From Thermomonas paludicola (GTDB lineage: Bacteria > Pseudomonadota > Gammaproteobacteria > Xanthomonadales > Xanthomonadaceae), in assembly GCF_024498955.1 (NCBI RefSeq), contig NZ_CP093311.1, positions 1,364,001 through 1,428,000 of the forward strand: a DNA stretch of 64,000 bases, given 5' to 3'. Below, in pieces: positions 36,331-45,705 of the stretch. How positions within the stretch are numbered: the first letter of the stretch is position 1; each line of letters opens with the position of its first letter. The position numbers and the translations under genes are program-made. Below the pieces are notes generated by a model. The model had not been told where the DNA came from, ran no database searches, and saw only the letters and a list, made by a program, of their open reading frames with translations.

Positions 36331-37422
36331 ATGATTCAGATGCCACGTCACCTCCCGCTTTGTGCCGCCCTGCTCCTGCTGGGCACTGCGCCTGTTGCAG
36401 CATCCGACTTGCCGTTCCAGATCGCCCCCATCGCCAACGTGCAGTACGAATGGGGACGCGTGGAGTCCGCGACCGGCCCGCTGCAAATGGAAGACGGCTT
36501 TCGCAGGGCGCGGCTCGGGTTTCGCGTCAAGGGCGACGGCAATCATTGGCAACTGGTGGTGGATCACGACTTCGCGGCTCGCACGCCGCCTGACGCGTAT
36601 CTTGAACTGACCCCGGCTGAAGGCCAGTCATTCCGGTTCGGCCAGTTCAAGCAGCCGTTTGCGCTGGAGGATGCGATTGCCGACAGGCAGACGGCATTCC
36701 TGGAGGCGTCGCCAATCGGCGCATTCGTGATCAGCCGTCGCATCGGCGCGGAATATGCCCGCTGGGGCAAGCACGGCACGTTGAATGCTTCCGTATTCGG
36801 GCACCGCCTGGACGGCACCAGCGATTCGCCGGGCGCCAGCATGCGCGGCACGTGGCTGCTGCGTTCCAGCAAACAGGACAGCATGCATGTCGGCATGAGC
36901 CTGGCCAGCGAATCCCCGCACAATGCGCTCGCCAGCTACAGCCTGAACGGCGGCACCGTCTTCAGCAGCGTGAAGGTCGCATCAACCGGCAGCCTGGCAA
37001 ACGTGGATCGAATCGATCGCGCAGCCCTCGAATGGCTGTGGGTACGTGGCACATGGTCATTCCAAGCCGAAACCGCGCAAGTGATCCTGCGGCGTGACAC
37101 CGGGGACACCCGTGGCAATGCCAGCAGCGTGCAGGTGACATGGTCGCCGACGGGCGATGGCCGCAATTACAAGCGTGGCGTTGCAACTGCGCCCACACCC
37201 AGCGGCCACCCGGGCTGGGAGCTCGCGCTGCGCTGGGGCGTCATCGACCTCGACGACGGCCCCGTCCGCGGCGGACGTGTCGAGCTCCGGGGGCTGGCGG
37301 CGACCTGTTATCCGCATCGCAATGTCCGGGTGATCGCCAACATCCTGCAATACAGCGGCAGTCGTAACGGGGTTCATGCCGACCCGCTGACCGCTGGATT
37401 ACGCCTGCAATTCACCTACTGA
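36331..37422 (+). CDS. Outer-membrane porin, OprO/OprP (phosphate-selective) family
   Basis: 363 aa from the ATG preceded by AGGATGAG; another ATG three codons on (36340) is possible. A signal peptide (PLCAALLLLGTAPVAASD) precedes a beta-barrel-like alternation with features of the OprP family: MEDGFRRARLGFRVKGDGN and HWQLVVDHDF near the N-terminus, LTPAEGQSFRFGQFKQPFAL, and a C-terminal strand ending LRLQFTY with terminal aromatic residue. Substrate is not predictable. It interrupts the chemotaxis cluster, and no FliA site is seen upstream. Confidence 0.82.
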   Translation: MIQMPRHLPLCAALLLLGTAPVAASDLPFQIAPIANVQYEWGRVESATGPLQMEDGFRRARLGFRVKGDGNHWQLVVDHDFAARTPPDAYLELTPAEGQSFRFGQFKQPFALEDAIADRQTAFLEASPIGAFVISRRIGAEYARWGKHGTLNASVFGHRLDGTSDSPGASMRGTWLLRSSKQDSMHVGMSLASESPHNALASYSLNGGTVFSSVKVASTGSLANVDRIDRAALEWLWVRGTWSFQAETAQVILRRDTGDTRGNASSVQVTWSPTGDGRNYKRGVATAPTPSGHPGWELALRWGVIDLDDGPVRGGRVELRGLAATCYPHRNVRVIANILQYSGSRNGVHADPLTAGLRLQFTY

Positions 37423-37434
37423 TCGGGAAGTGCC

Positions 37435-37485
37435 GTGCTCCAGAACTTCACCTTCGGCAAGCGCCTGGCCATCGGCTTCTCCGCG
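37435..37485 (+). pseudogene. 5' stub of a methyl-accepting chemotaxis receptor gene
   Basis: A GTG opens a frame reading LQNFTFGKRLAIGFSA, the typical first ~17 residues of a membrane receptor (compare the common ...LxxGKRLxLGF start). After that the frame continues only as unrelated, terminator-containing sequence and stops near 37597. No receptor body follows. It looks like the remains of a receptor gene cut by deletion; the intact receptor at 38102 begins differently. Confidence 0.55.
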
Positions 37486-37534
37486 CCGGTCACCCGGAGA
37501 TTCGAGACGTTCGGATTTGCAGGTGCCGGCAAGC

Positions 37535-37560
37535 AAAACGCGCCGACTGGCGGCGCGTTT
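37535..37560 (-). terminator. Rho-independent terminator of the TonB-domain gene
   Basis: A 9-bp stem (AAACGCGCC with GGCGCGTTT) and a 7-nt loop; on the minus strand the stem is followed by a T-run (GCGTTTTGC). It starts 28 bp after the stop codon of the minus-strand gene. Confidence 0.8.
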
Positions 37561-37588
37561 GCGGAACCCCCTGAATGGGTTCAGCCCA

Positions 37589-37903
37589 TCAGAGCTTGAA
37601 CTCCAGCTTGACCTTGCCATGACTTTCGCCCGGGGCGAATTCCCACTGTTTCACGGCCTTGACCGCAGCCGCCACGAAGACCCGGCCCGGCTTGGCATCG
37701 ACCACCGACACATCGGTCACCTTGCCATCGGCCCCCACGCTGTATTCCACCTCCACATAGCCGGTGGTGCCGGAACGCGCCGCATCGGCAGGATAAACGG
37801 GGTCAACCCGCTTGATCGGGTTGCCGGCGACCACCGGCAGGGACAGGGCCATCGCCATGGCAAGGGCCACATGAGTCAGGCAACGATGGGGGCGTTGGTA
37901 CAT
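37589..37903 (-). CDS. Small secreted TonB C-terminal-domain protein
   Basis: 104 aa. A signal peptide (residues ~1-26, LTHVALAMAMALSLPVVAG) leads directly into one TonB C-terminal domain: IKRVDPVYPADAARSGTTGY, VEVEYSVGADGKVTDVSVVD and AVKQWEF. There is no membrane anchor of the usual TonB kind and no Pro-rich spacer, so it should be periplasmic. The start was chosen for the signal peptide and a GGAG ribosome site. It is on the opposite strand to all neighbouring chemotaxis genes, yet has a near-perfect sigma-28 promoter. Confidence 0.85.
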   Translation of the reverse strand: MYQRPHRCLTHVALAMAMALSLPVVAGNPIKRVDPVYPADAARSGTTGYVEVEYSVGADGKVTDVSVVDAKPGRVFVAAAVKAVKQWEFAPGESHGKVKLEFKL

Positions 37904-37950
37904 GGGGGATCTCCAGGGTTCGTTCAGTGCGCGGTTGCGCTCTACCCCGC

Positions 37951-37977
37951 CTATCGGCCGCACTGTCGTGGACTTGA
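37951..37977 (-). promoter_or_regulatory. Sigma-28 promoter of the TonB-domain gene (minus strand)
   Basis: Read on the minus strand: TCAAGTCC beginning at 37977, 15 bp between TCAA and GCCGATAG (37958-37951). It is 48 bp upstream of the gene's ATG, and oriented away from the receptor promoter at 38059. Confidence 0.8.
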
Positions 37978-38058
37978 GGGGGATAACGCAGCGGGCATGG
38001 AAAGTGGGCCAACGATCACAAATATGCGGCCGGGAAGCCACTGGCGTTTCGGAACCAT

Positions 38059-38085
38059 TAAAGATTCCGGCCGCGTGGCCGATGC
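38059..38085 (+). promoter_or_regulatory. Sigma-28 promoter of the large receptor gene
   Basis: TAAAGATT (38059-38066), then GCCGATGC (38078-38085), 15 bp between TAAA and GCCG. It matches the enterobacterial FliA consensus in the -35 half and lies 17 bp before the first ATG. Confidence 0.85.
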
Positions 38086-38101
38086 CGGCGATTGAAGGCC
38101 C

Positions 38102-40858
38102 ATGATCCCGGCCGCTTCAGGAACCCCGCCCATGCATCGCAGCACTTCGCTTGCCGACCGTCTCTTCGCCCCCGCCATCAGCCTGATGGGGAAATTGCGG
38201 TTTACCCAGAAAGCCTTGCTGATTGGCGCCTCGTTCACCCTCACCTGCGGCGTATTGGCGGGGTTGGTGCTGGCCACCTCGCTGGGCGAGATTTCGGACG
38301 CCAAGCATGCGCGGGCGGCCACCATTGGATTGGACACGCTGCACGATGTCGAGCTGGCCATGCAAGACCATCGCCAACTGCGCACGCGCAAGCTGGCCAA
38401 GGATGCAACGGCCAACGAGCAGGCGATTGCCGAGGCCTCGGCGCGTGCCGACAAGGGACTGGCCAACTTCGATGCCTGGCTGGCCACGCAAGCGTTTGCC
38501 CAGGATGAGCAGCTGACGGCGGCGATCAAGGCCAGCCGCGACGCCTGGAAGAAGGCGCAAGCCACCGAAGGCGAGGCCGGCCCGGATGCCGATACCGCGG
38601 CGCTGGATGCACTGCGCGAGCAGATCAGCGGATTGGCATTCAATTCAATCACCTCGGTCGCCTCGGATTCCGCCATGCTGCGCGGCGGCGAAATCAGCGG
38701 CGACTTGCTGCCCGCCCTGTCAGGTGCCAGTGCCAAGCAAGCCAATGTGGGCATGCGGGTGCTGGGTGAAGGCGCGATCTGGGTTACCGACCGCACTGCG
38801 TTGGCGGTGCAAAAAAGCATGCAGGCCTATTTGACGGGACAGATTTCCGGCGGCACCAAATACATCGAGAAACAGCTGCCGGACGGCGCTGCCATCTTCG
38901 GCAAGCCGATGACCGCCGCCCTGCAGGCGATGGAGGCGCAAAATAAGCAAATCCAGACGCATGTACTGGATGCCGACACTCCCGACTCCCCGGTCGCCGC
39001 ACTGGCCAGGCAGGATACGGCCACCCGTTTGGCCATGCTCAAGGCGATGAAAGCCGCCAACGCGGCCATCAATGACGCAGGCGACCGCACCATCGCCCGC
39101 CTGCAGCGCAAGGCCTTCTTCACCCTGGGTGGCGTGGTGCTGGCGCTGCTGGCATCGGCCTATCTGTTCGTGGGATTCACCCGCGGCACCCGCCACGCCT
39201 TGCGCAGCATTGAAGGAGGCGCCAAGGCGCTGGCCAGCGGCCAGTTCACCGACGCGATCCGGGTGGACACCCAGGACGAGCTGCGCGACATCGGCCGCAG
39301 CATGGAGAACGTGGCGGGTTCGCTGCGCAAGTTCGCGCAGGCCCAGCAGACGCTGTTCCAGCAGCACCAGGACGGCCACATCAACGAACGCATCGATGAT
39401 GAAGCGTTCCCCGGCGCATTCGGTGTGATGGCCGATCAGGTCAATACCCTGGTGGCGTCGCATATCGACATGAACAGTCGCGTGGTGGAAGTGGTTGCCA
39501 ACTACGCGCGCGGCGACCTGTCGCAGGATATCGAGCGCTATCCCGGCCAGAAGGCGCGCATCACCGAGGCGGTGGATTCGGTGAAGTCCGCGATGCTGGC
39601 GGTGAATGCCGAAATCAAGTCGCTGGTGGATGCGGCCGTGGCCGGTGATTTCAGCCACCGTGGCGATGCCGATCGCTTCGAATTCGTGTATCGCGGCCTG
39701 ATCGATCAGCTGAACACGCTGATGGCCACCGCCGACGAAGGCCTGCGCGAGGTGGGCGGCTTGCTGGCATCGGTGGCGGATGGCGACCTGATGCAGCGCG
39801 TGGACGTGAAGCTCCCCGGCCAGTTCGGGCAGTTGGCCGATGACGCCAACCGCACCGTGGATGGGCTGGCCGAAATCGTCAGCGAGATCCGGCAGACCTC
39901 GGACGGCATCAGCGCGGCCGCAGGTGAAATCGCCGCCGGCAACAGCGACCTGTCGATGCGCACCGAACAGCAGGCCGCCGCGCTGGAAGAAACGGCATCG
40001 TCGATGGAAGAGCTCACCTCCACCGTCAAGCAAAACGCCGACAACGCACGGCAAGCCAACCAGTTGGCCATTGGCGCGGCAGGCGTCGCCGAAAGCGGCG
40101 GCGAGGTCGTGCAGAAAGTGGTTCGCACGATGGGCGAAATCCAGACATCATCGCGCCGGATCGCCGACATCATCGGAGTGATCGACGGCATCGCCTTCCA
40201 GACCAACATCCTGGCGTTGAACGCGGCGGTGGAAGCGGCGCGCGCCGGCGAGCAGGGTCGCGGGTTTGCCGTGGTGGCGGCCGAGGTGCGTTCGTTGGCA
40301 CAACGCAGTGCGGGCGCCGCCAAGGAAATCAAGCAGCTGATCACCGACTCCACGCTGAAGGTGGAGGAAGGCAGCGCGCTGGTGGATCAGGCCGGCAAAA
40401 CCATGGGCGAGATCGTGGGCAGCGTGAAGCGGGTCACCGACATCATGGCCGACATTTCCGCTGCGTCGCAGGAACAGAGCAGCGGAATCGAGCAAGTCAA
40501 CCAGGCCATCACCCAGATGGACGAAGGCACCCAGCAGAACGCCGCGCTGGTGGAACAAGCATCGGCATCGGCGGAAAGCATGCGCCAGCAGGCCGGCACG
40601 CTGGTCGCGGCAGTTGCCGCGTTCCGTACCGCCAGTGCTGCGGCGACCCGGAAACCCCCCGTTGCCGCCGCACCACTGCATGCCGTGCCAGAGCATGCAA
40701 GGCAACCGGCAACGCATCCGCGAGCCACCGCACAGCACAAGCCTGCGCCACCCGCCGCAATATCCGCGCCCGCGCCCAGCGCCCAGGCCGCACCCACGCC
40801 ACGCAAACGCGGAACCGTTGCCAGCACCGCGGGCGACCAGCACTGGCAGGAGTTCTAA
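38102..40858 (+). CDS. Methyl-accepting chemotaxis protein with HAMP array and CheR-type tether
   Basis: 918 aa. Membrane helix 1 (about 38-60) and helix 2 (about 337-360) enclose a ~275-residue helical periplasmic domain. HAMP-like modules follow to ~600; the repeated [19 protein letters not shown] and [19 protein letters not shown] segments suggest several in tandem. The signalling hairpin is standard ([40 protein letters not shown]) with methylation-type helices either side. After a Pro/Ala-rich linker it ends HWQEF, matching the xWxxF pentapeptide that docks CheR/CheB. An alternative start is 38132. The ligand is unknown. Confidence 0.95.
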   Translation: MIPAASGTPPMHRSTSLADRLFAPAISLMGKLRFTQKALLIGASFTLTCGVLAGLVLATSLGEISDAKHARAATIGLDTLHDVELAMQDHRQLRTRKLAKDATANEQAIAEASARADKGLANFDAWLATQAFAQDEQLTAAIKASRDAWKKAQATEGEAGPDADTAALDALREQISGLAFNSITSVASDSAMLRGGEISGDLLPALSGASAKQANVGMRVLGEGAIWVTDRTALAVQKSMQAYLTGQISGGTKYIEKQLPDGAAIFGKPMTAALQAMEAQNKQIQTHVLDADTPDSPVAALARQDTATRLAMLKAMKAANAAINDAGDRTIARLQRKAFFTLGGVVLALLASAYLFVGFTRGTRHALRSIEGGAKALASGQFTDAIRVDTQDELRDIGRSMENVAGSLRKFAQAQQTLFQQHQDGHINERIDDEAFPGAFGVMADQVNTLVASHIDMNSRVVEVVANYARGDLSQDIERYPGQKARITEAVDSVKSAMLAVNAEIKSLVDAAVAGDFSHRGDADRFEFVYRGLIDQLNTLMATADEGLREVGGLLASVADGDLMQRVDVKLPGQFGQLADDANRTVDGLAEIVSEIRQTSDGISAAAGEIAAGNSDLSMRTEQQAAALEETASSMEELTSTVKQNADNARQANQLAIGAAGVAESGGEVVQKVVRTMGEIQTSSRRIADIIGVIDGIAFQTNILALNAAVEAARAGEQGRGFAVVAAEVRSLAQRSAGAAKEIKQLITDSTLKVEEGSALVDQAGKTMGEIVGSVKRVTDIMADISAASQEQSSGIEQVNQAITQMDEGTQQNAALVEQASASAESMRQQAGTLVAAVAAFRTASAAATRKPPVAAAPLHAVPEHARQPATHPRATAQHKPAPPAAISAPAPSAQAAPTPRKRGTVASTAGDQHWQEF

Positions 40859-40865
40859 GCCCATG

Positions 40866-40893
40866 CGGACGGGGCACGCAGGCGCCCCGTCCG
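40866..40893 (+). terminator. Hairpin after the large receptor gene
   Basis: GGACGGGGC (40867-40875) pairs with GCCCCGTCC (40884-40892), extended by one C-G pair, around an 8-nt loop. No T-run follows. It starts 8 bp after the stop codon and may only partly separate the receptor from the next operon, for which no promoter was recognised. Confidence 0.55.
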
Positions 40894-40930
40894 GTTGAAC
40901 CCCCGTCTGCCCACCGGCCAATTCGAGCAG

Positions 40931-43045
40931 ATGACTTTCGAGCCCAGCCCCATCCCCGCACACGACGCCGCCCCTGTCGAGCACAACGTCGCCTCGGGCA
41001 GCAGCGAAAGCCGCTTTGCAGACGTCGTTTCACTGGCGGCGGGCTGCATGCAAACCGCCGGGGCCACGCTGGTGGCCTGCGTCAACGAGCGCCACCTGGC
41101 CCTGGCTGCGCATGGTCCCGGCGCCGCCTGCGCCCAGCTTTCGCGGGATCATTTGATCGTGCGCACCTGGGGCCAGCACAGCCCATTGCTGGTGCTGCCG
41201 GATATCCATGCAAGCGCGCGTGACAATATCCACTTCTATGCGGGCGTCGCGCTGTACTCCGGCAGTGGCCGCAGGTTGGGCACGCTCGCGGTGCACGACC
41301 ACGCGCCGCGTCCCTCACCCTCCCCTGCGCAGCTGGACGGACTTGCGCGCCTGGGCCGGGTTGCCTCGGCCCTGCTGGAACAACGCAGCATCGAACGCAC
41401 ATCGCTCATCGTGGCGCAGGCTGGCCAGCAAGCGCGCGAGAGCGTGCTGATTACCGACAGCCACGGCGGCATCCAGTGGCGCAACCCGGCGGCGGACCAG
41501 CTGTTCGGCAACGGCCTGGCCGGGCAGTCGATGCAAACCCTGTTTCCACTGCGCCTGCAGCTGGATCAGCAGGCCACCCGGGCATGGCTGGCGGGGCAAG
41601 GCGACAGCAATCACCAACTGCGGATCGTCGCCCAGGACGGCAGCCTGCGTTTGCTCGACGCCACCCGCTCCAGCTGGAAGCACGGCCCAGACCACGGCAC
41701 GACTTTCGTGCTGTACGACATCACCGAAGCCGCGCACCAGCGCGCCGAGCTGGATCGTCTGGCGCATTACGACCCGCTGACCGGCCTGCCCAACCGCAAC
41801 GCCCTGCTGACCGCGCTGGAGGCACACCCTGACTGGGGCGTGGTGTTGATTGGCATCGATCGCTTCAAGTGGATCAATGATGGCCTGGGCCACGCGATCG
41901 GTGACCGTGTCCTGCAGGCATTCGCCGATCGCCTGCAAGTGAAGGCCGATGACGAGCAGTGCGTGGCCCGCATGGGCGGCGACGTATTTGCCTGTGCCTG
42001 CGCCGATGCACGGCTTGCGCCGGCCGAACCCAATCCGGACGACGACCTGTTGCCCTCGCTGATCCGGCATCTGCAACAACCGCTGCGCGTGCGCGGCCAT
42101 CAAGTGCATGCCGAGGTCAGTCTCGGCGTGGCCCTGCGCGAGGACGTGCAGGGCGGCGGCGACCTGCTGGCCTGCGCTGACCTTGCCCTGTATCGCGCCA
42201 AATCCGCGGGCGGCCACCAGCATTGCCGCTATCGGCCGTCGATGCGTGCCGATGCACTGGCGCGGCGCGACCTGGACCTGGACCTGCGCCGCGCCTTCGC
42301 CCAGGACGAATTCGAACTGTATTACCAGCCGCAGGTGGACCTGGCCAACGGGCGCATCTGTGGTGCCGAGGCCCTGCTGCGCTGGCGTCACCCGTTGCGC
42401 GGCATTGTTCCGGCCAGCGAATTCATCGACCTGCTGACCCATAGTCCACTGGGCACCGAAGTGGGTGCCTGGGTGCTGCAACGCGCCTGCATGGATGCCG
42501 CGCAGTGGCCCGACCCGTCCACGTCGGTCAGCATCAACCTGTTTCCGGCCCAGCTGGGCGAGGATCTGGTGGCACAGGTGCAAGCGGCACTTGCCGCCGC
42601 CGGCCTGTCCGCCGAGCGCCTGGAGCTTGAAATCACCGAGACCATCGCCCTCACCCAGGACAGCGCCGGCGCGGAAGCGCTGGCCGTGCTGCGGTCGCAA
42701 GGCGTCAATCTTGCATTCGACGATTTCGGCACCGGCTACGCCTCGCTGTCGATGCTGCAACGTTTCCGGATTGATCGGGTCAAGATCGACCGCAGTTTCG
42801 TCAGTGGCATGCTGGGAAATGAAGAGGATGCCGCCATCGTGCGCTGGATCGTGATGCTGGCGCGGGCGCTGGGCCTGCGCGTGGTGGCCGAGGGCGTGGA
42901 GCATCTGCCGCAGGCAGAGCAACTGCACACGCTGGGCTGCGACGAAGCGCAGGGGTATCTGTATGCGCAGGCGCTTGATTCGAACTCGCTGCTGACACGC
43001 CTGCACGCGCAGCCGCCCATGAGCTCGGGGGTGGCGCGTGAATGA
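40931..43045 (+). CDS. GAF-PAS-GGDEF-EAL protein, probable c-di-GMP phosphodiesterase
   Basis: 704 aa from the first ATG (a TTG 12 codons upstream is possible). Order: GAF-like domain (~25-150), PAS (~160-275), GGDEF (~280-440), EAL (~450-690). The cyclase signature reads GGDVF (about 349-353) instead of GGDEF, so synthesis is unlikely. The EAL domain keeps its catalytic residues: AEALLRW, SINLFP, EITET, FDDFGTGYASL, KIDRSFV, AEGVEH and AQGYLYA. It should therefore hydrolyse c-di-GMP, perhaps controlled by GAF/PAS ligands. Its stop overlaps the cheR start by 8 bp. Confidence 0.9.
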   Translation: MTFEPSPIPAHDAAPVEHNVASGSSESRFADVVSLAAGCMQTAGATLVACVNERHLALAAHGPGAACAQLSRDHLIVRTWGQHSPLLVLPDIHASARDNIHFYAGVALYSGSGRRLGTLAVHDHAPRPSPSPAQLDGLARLGRVASALLEQRSIERTSLIVAQAGQQARESVLITDSHGGIQWRNPAADQLFGNGLAGQSMQTLFPLRLQLDQQATRAWLAGQGDSNHQLRIVAQDGSLRLLDATRSSWKHGPDHGTTFVLYDITEAAHQRAELDRLAHYDPLTGLPNRNALLTALEAHPDWGVVLIGIDRFKWINDGLGHAIGDRVLQAFADRLQVKADDEQCVARMGGDVFACACADARLAPAEPNPDDDLLPSLIRHLQQPLRVRGHQVHAEVSLGVALREDVQGGGDLLACADLALYRAKSAGGHQHCRYRPSMRADALARRDLDLDLRRAFAQDEFELYYQPQVDLANGRICGAEALLRWRHPLRGIVPASEFIDLLTHSPLGTEVGAWVLQRACMDAAQWPDPSTSVSINLFPAQLGEDLVAQVQAALAAAGLSAERLELEITETIALTQDSAGAEALAVLRSQGVNLAFDDFGTGYASLSMLQRFRIDRVKIDRSFVSGMLGNEEDAAIVRWIVMLARALGLRVVAEGVEHLPQAEQLHTLGCDEAQGYLYAQALDSNSLLTRLHAQPPMSSGVARE

Positions 43046-43907
43046 GCGGCGCGAAGATCGGAACGCGGGCGATCGCGAAATCGCCGGCAGCAATTTCGAG
43101 TTCAACGAACGCGACTTCCGTCGTGTTTGCCGGATGATCTACGCGCGGGCCGGCATCCACCTGGCCGAACACAAGCGCGACATGGTGTACAGCCGGCTGG
43201 CGCGGCGCATTCGTGTTCGCGGGCTGTCGCGCTTCTCCGACTATCTGGACCTGGTCGAAGCCGACCCCGACAGCGAAGAACAAGCCTTCATCAATGCGCT
43301 GACCACCAATCTCACATCATTCTTCCGCGAAGCGCATCATTTCGATGCGCTGCGCGAACAGCTGCGCGCGGTGCCGCGCGGGGGGCTGACCGATATCTGG
43401 TGCTGCGCGGCGTCCACCGGCGAAGAGCCTTGGTCGCTGGCGATCACCGCCTGCGAGGCATTCGCCACGGACACCCCGCCGGTGCGCATCCTCGCCACCG
43501 ATATCGACACCAACGCACTGGCCACCGCCGCCGCCGGCACGTACGGCATCGAACGCATCACCGACCTCTCGCCAGAACGCAAGCGGCGCTTCTTCCTGCG
43601 CGGCACCGGCCCGAACGAAGGCACCGCCCGCGTAAAGCCCTTTCTTCGCCAGCTGGTGGAATTTCGCCAGCTCAACCTGCTGGGCAACGACTACGGCGTG
43701 AACCAGCGGTTCCTGGCGGTGTTTTGCCGCAACGTGATGATCTATTTCGACAAACCGACGCAATACGAGGTGCTGCGCCGGATCGCGCCCCTGCTCGCGC
43801 CGGATGGGCGCTTCTATGCGGGCCATTCGGAGAGTTTTGCGCATGCGCTGGACTTGGTGCAGCCCTGCGGGCGCACCATTTACCGCGCGGCCCAGGAGTC
43901 TCGATGA
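43038..43907 (+). CDS. cheR: Chemotaxis methyltransferase CheR
   Basis: 289 aa. It methylates receptor glutamates with S-adenosylmethionine. The N-terminal helical domain ([31 protein letters not shown]) leads to [18 protein letters not shown] and the SAM-binding loop [17 protein letters not shown] (about 120-136). [11 protein letters not shown] and the closing GGHSESF-like [11 protein letters not shown] are typical. The GTG start overlaps the EAL gene. The receptor at 38102 carries a matching docking pentapeptide. Confidence 0.94.
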   Translation: MNERREDRNAGDREIAGSNFEFNERDFRRVCRMIYARAGIHLAEHKRDMVYSRLARRIRVRGLSRFSDYLDLVEADPDSEEQAFINALTTNLTSFFREAHHFDALREQLRAVPRGGLTDIWCCAASTGEEPWSLAITACEAFATDTPPVRILATDIDTNALATAAAGTYGIERITDLSPERKRRFFLRGTGPNEGTARVKPFLRQLVEFRQLNLLGNDYGVNQRFLAVFCRNVMIYFDKPTQYEVLRRIAPLLAPDGRFYAGHSESFAHALDLVQPCGRTIYRAAQESR

Positions 43908-44506
43908 GCCTTCCCGTGCGCACTGCCAAGCCGGCGCGCACCGCCCCCGCGGGCAGCTACTACGACCCGGCGCTGGATACCGATGTCATCAAGCTGCTGC
44001 CGGCCGACTGGCGGGTGTCCTCGGAGCCGGTGGCGCTGGCCACCGTGCTGGGCTCCTGCGTTGCCGCGTGCATGTACGACCCGCTGGCCTGCGTGGGCGG
44101 CATGAATCATTTCATGCTGCCCGACGCCGCGCCCGGCGACAGCAGCGCGCGCTACGGCGCGCATGCCATGGAGTTGCTGATCAACGGGCTGCTCAAGCAG
44201 GGTGCCGCGCGCGCGCGCCTGCAGGCGAAGGTGTTCGGCGGCGGCAACGTCCTGCCCGGCATGACGCTGGACCCCATTGGCACGCGCAACGCGAATTTCG
44301 TGCTGGAGTACCTCATCGCCGAGCGCATCCAGGTGGGCGCGCAGGACCTGGGCGGAGTGCAGCCGCGCAAGGTGGTGTTTTTCGTGCGCAGTGGGCGCAC
44401 ATTGGTCAAACGCCTGCCGGCGGCCGGCGAGATCGCGCGCGTGGAGCGCGACTACCGCAGCCGGTTGGCAAAAGCCCCCGTGGCAGGTTCCGTGGAGTTG
44501 TTCTGA
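43904..44506 (+). CDS. cheD: Receptor glutamine deamidase CheD
   Basis: 200 aa. It deamidates specific receptor glutamines. The catalytic Cys lies in [13 protein letters not shown] (about residues 42-54) and the His in [21 protein letters not shown] and [12 protein letters not shown] are family segments. It starts in the cheR stop and shares one base with cheB (TGATG). The C-terminus AGSVELF is identical to that of the short receptor at 45706-46878. Confidence 0.93.
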   Translation: MSLPVRTAKPARTAPAGSYYDPALDTDVIKLLPADWRVSSEPVALATVLGSCVAACMYDPLACVGGMNHFMLPDAAPGDSSARYGAHAMELLINGLLKQGAARARLQAKVFGGGNVLPGMTLDPIGTRNANFVLEYLIAERIQVGAQDLGGVQPRKVVFFVRSGRTLVKRLPAAGEIARVERDYRSRLAKAPVAGSVELF

Positions 44507-45558
44507 TGGCAATCCAATTCGGCCAGCGCACCGGCAAGGTGCGTGTTCTGATCATCGACGACTCGGCCCTGGTTCGCCAGGTGTTGACCGAGATCCTGTC
44601 CGAAGACCCGGGCATCGAAGTGGTCGGCACCGCTGCCGACCCGCTGATCGCCCGCGACAAGATCAAGCAGCTCGAACCCGACGTGCTCACGCTGGACGTC
44701 GAGATGCCGCGCATGGACGGCCTGACCTTCCTGCAGAACCTGATGCGGCTGCGCCCGATGCCGGTGGTGATGGTGTCGTCGCTGACCGAAGCCGGGGCGC
44801 AGGTCACGCTGGACGCATTGGCGATGGGCGCGGTGGACTTCGTCACCAAGCCAAAACTCGATATCCAGCGCGGCCTGTCCGGCTACGCCAGCGACCTGTG
44901 CGAAAAAGTCCGCCAGGCAGCGCGTGCCCGCGTGGCACGCCTGCAGCCTGGCACCACGCCGGCGCAATCCAGCACCATCAAATACCGCACCACCGACCGC
45001 CTGATCGCCATCGGCGCATCCACCGGCGGCACCGAGGCCATCCGCGCGCTGCTGGAAACGATGCCTGCAGATGCGCCCACCATCGTCATTACCCAGCACA
45101 TCCCGGCGGCGTTCAGCAAACCGTTTGCCGAGCGCCTCGACCGGCACAGCAAGATGACGGTCGTGCACGCCGAAGACGACATGCCGTTGTTGGCCGGCCA
45201 TGCCTATGTCGCGCCTGGCGGCCTGCACCTGCGCGTGCAGCGCAGCGGTGCACGCTGGCGCTGCCGGCTGGGCGACGACGACCCCGTGCGCCGGCACCGC
45301 CCCAGCGTGGATGCGCTGTTTGATTCGGTTGCCGCCGCCGCTGGCGCCAATGCCAGTGCTGCCCTGCTCACCGGCATGGGCGATGACGGCGCGCGTGGCT
45401 TGCTGGCGCTGCGCAAGGTCGGCGCCACCACCATCGTGCAGGACGAAGCAAGCAGCGTGGTCTGGGGAATGCCGGGCGCCGCCTACACGTTGGGGGCGGC
45501 CCAGCAGGTGCTGCCGCTATCGCAAATCACCGATGCGCTGTTGGCCAGCACCGCCTAA
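44506..45558 (+). CDS. cheB: Protein-glutamate methylesterase CheB
   Basis: 350 aa. An N-terminal receiver domain ([18 protein letters not shown], acceptor Asp in [14 protein letters not shown], Lys in DFVTKPK) regulates a C-terminal methylesterase with the catalytic triad: Ser in [12 protein letters not shown], His in [17 protein letters not shown] and Asp in [13 protein letters not shown]. It removes methyl groups from receptors when phosphorylated by CheA. In Pseudomonas cluster I cheB lies between cheA and motC; here it is about 15 kb away with cheR and cheD. Confidence 0.95.
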   Translation: MAIQFGQRTGKVRVLIIDDSALVRQVLTEILSEDPGIEVVGTAADPLIARDKIKQLEPDVLTLDVEMPRMDGLTFLQNLMRLRPMPVVMVSSLTEAGAQVTLDALAMGAVDFVTKPKLDIQRGLSGYASDLCEKVRQAARARVARLQPGTTPAQSSTIKYRTTDRLIAIGASTGGTEAIRALLETMPADAPTIVITQHIPAAFSKPFAERLDRHSKMTVVHAEDDMPLLAGHAYVAPGGLHLRVQRSGARWRCRLGDDDPVRRHRPSVDALFDSVAAAAGANASAALLTGMGDDGARGLLALRKVGATTIVQDEASSVVWGMPGAAYTLGAAQQVLPLSQITDALLASTA

Positions 45559-45649
45559 GCGGTGCCTGGAACGACCGCTGCAATGCGTGATTCCGTGCGA
45601 ACACACGTCCCCGATATCGCGCTTGTCTCCATCGCAACGATATTTCCAC

Positions 45650-45677
45650 TAAAGACCAGCCGCCGGGCAGCCGTTAC
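45650..45677 (+). promoter_or_regulatory. Sigma-28-type promoter of the short receptor gene
   Basis: TAAA (45650-45653), 16 bp, GCCGTTAC (45670-45677), 28 bp before the ATG. Spacing is one base longer than in the other sites. Confidence 0.65.
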
Positions 45678-45705
45678 CTAAACTGAGTCCCTGACGAGAT
45701 CACCG

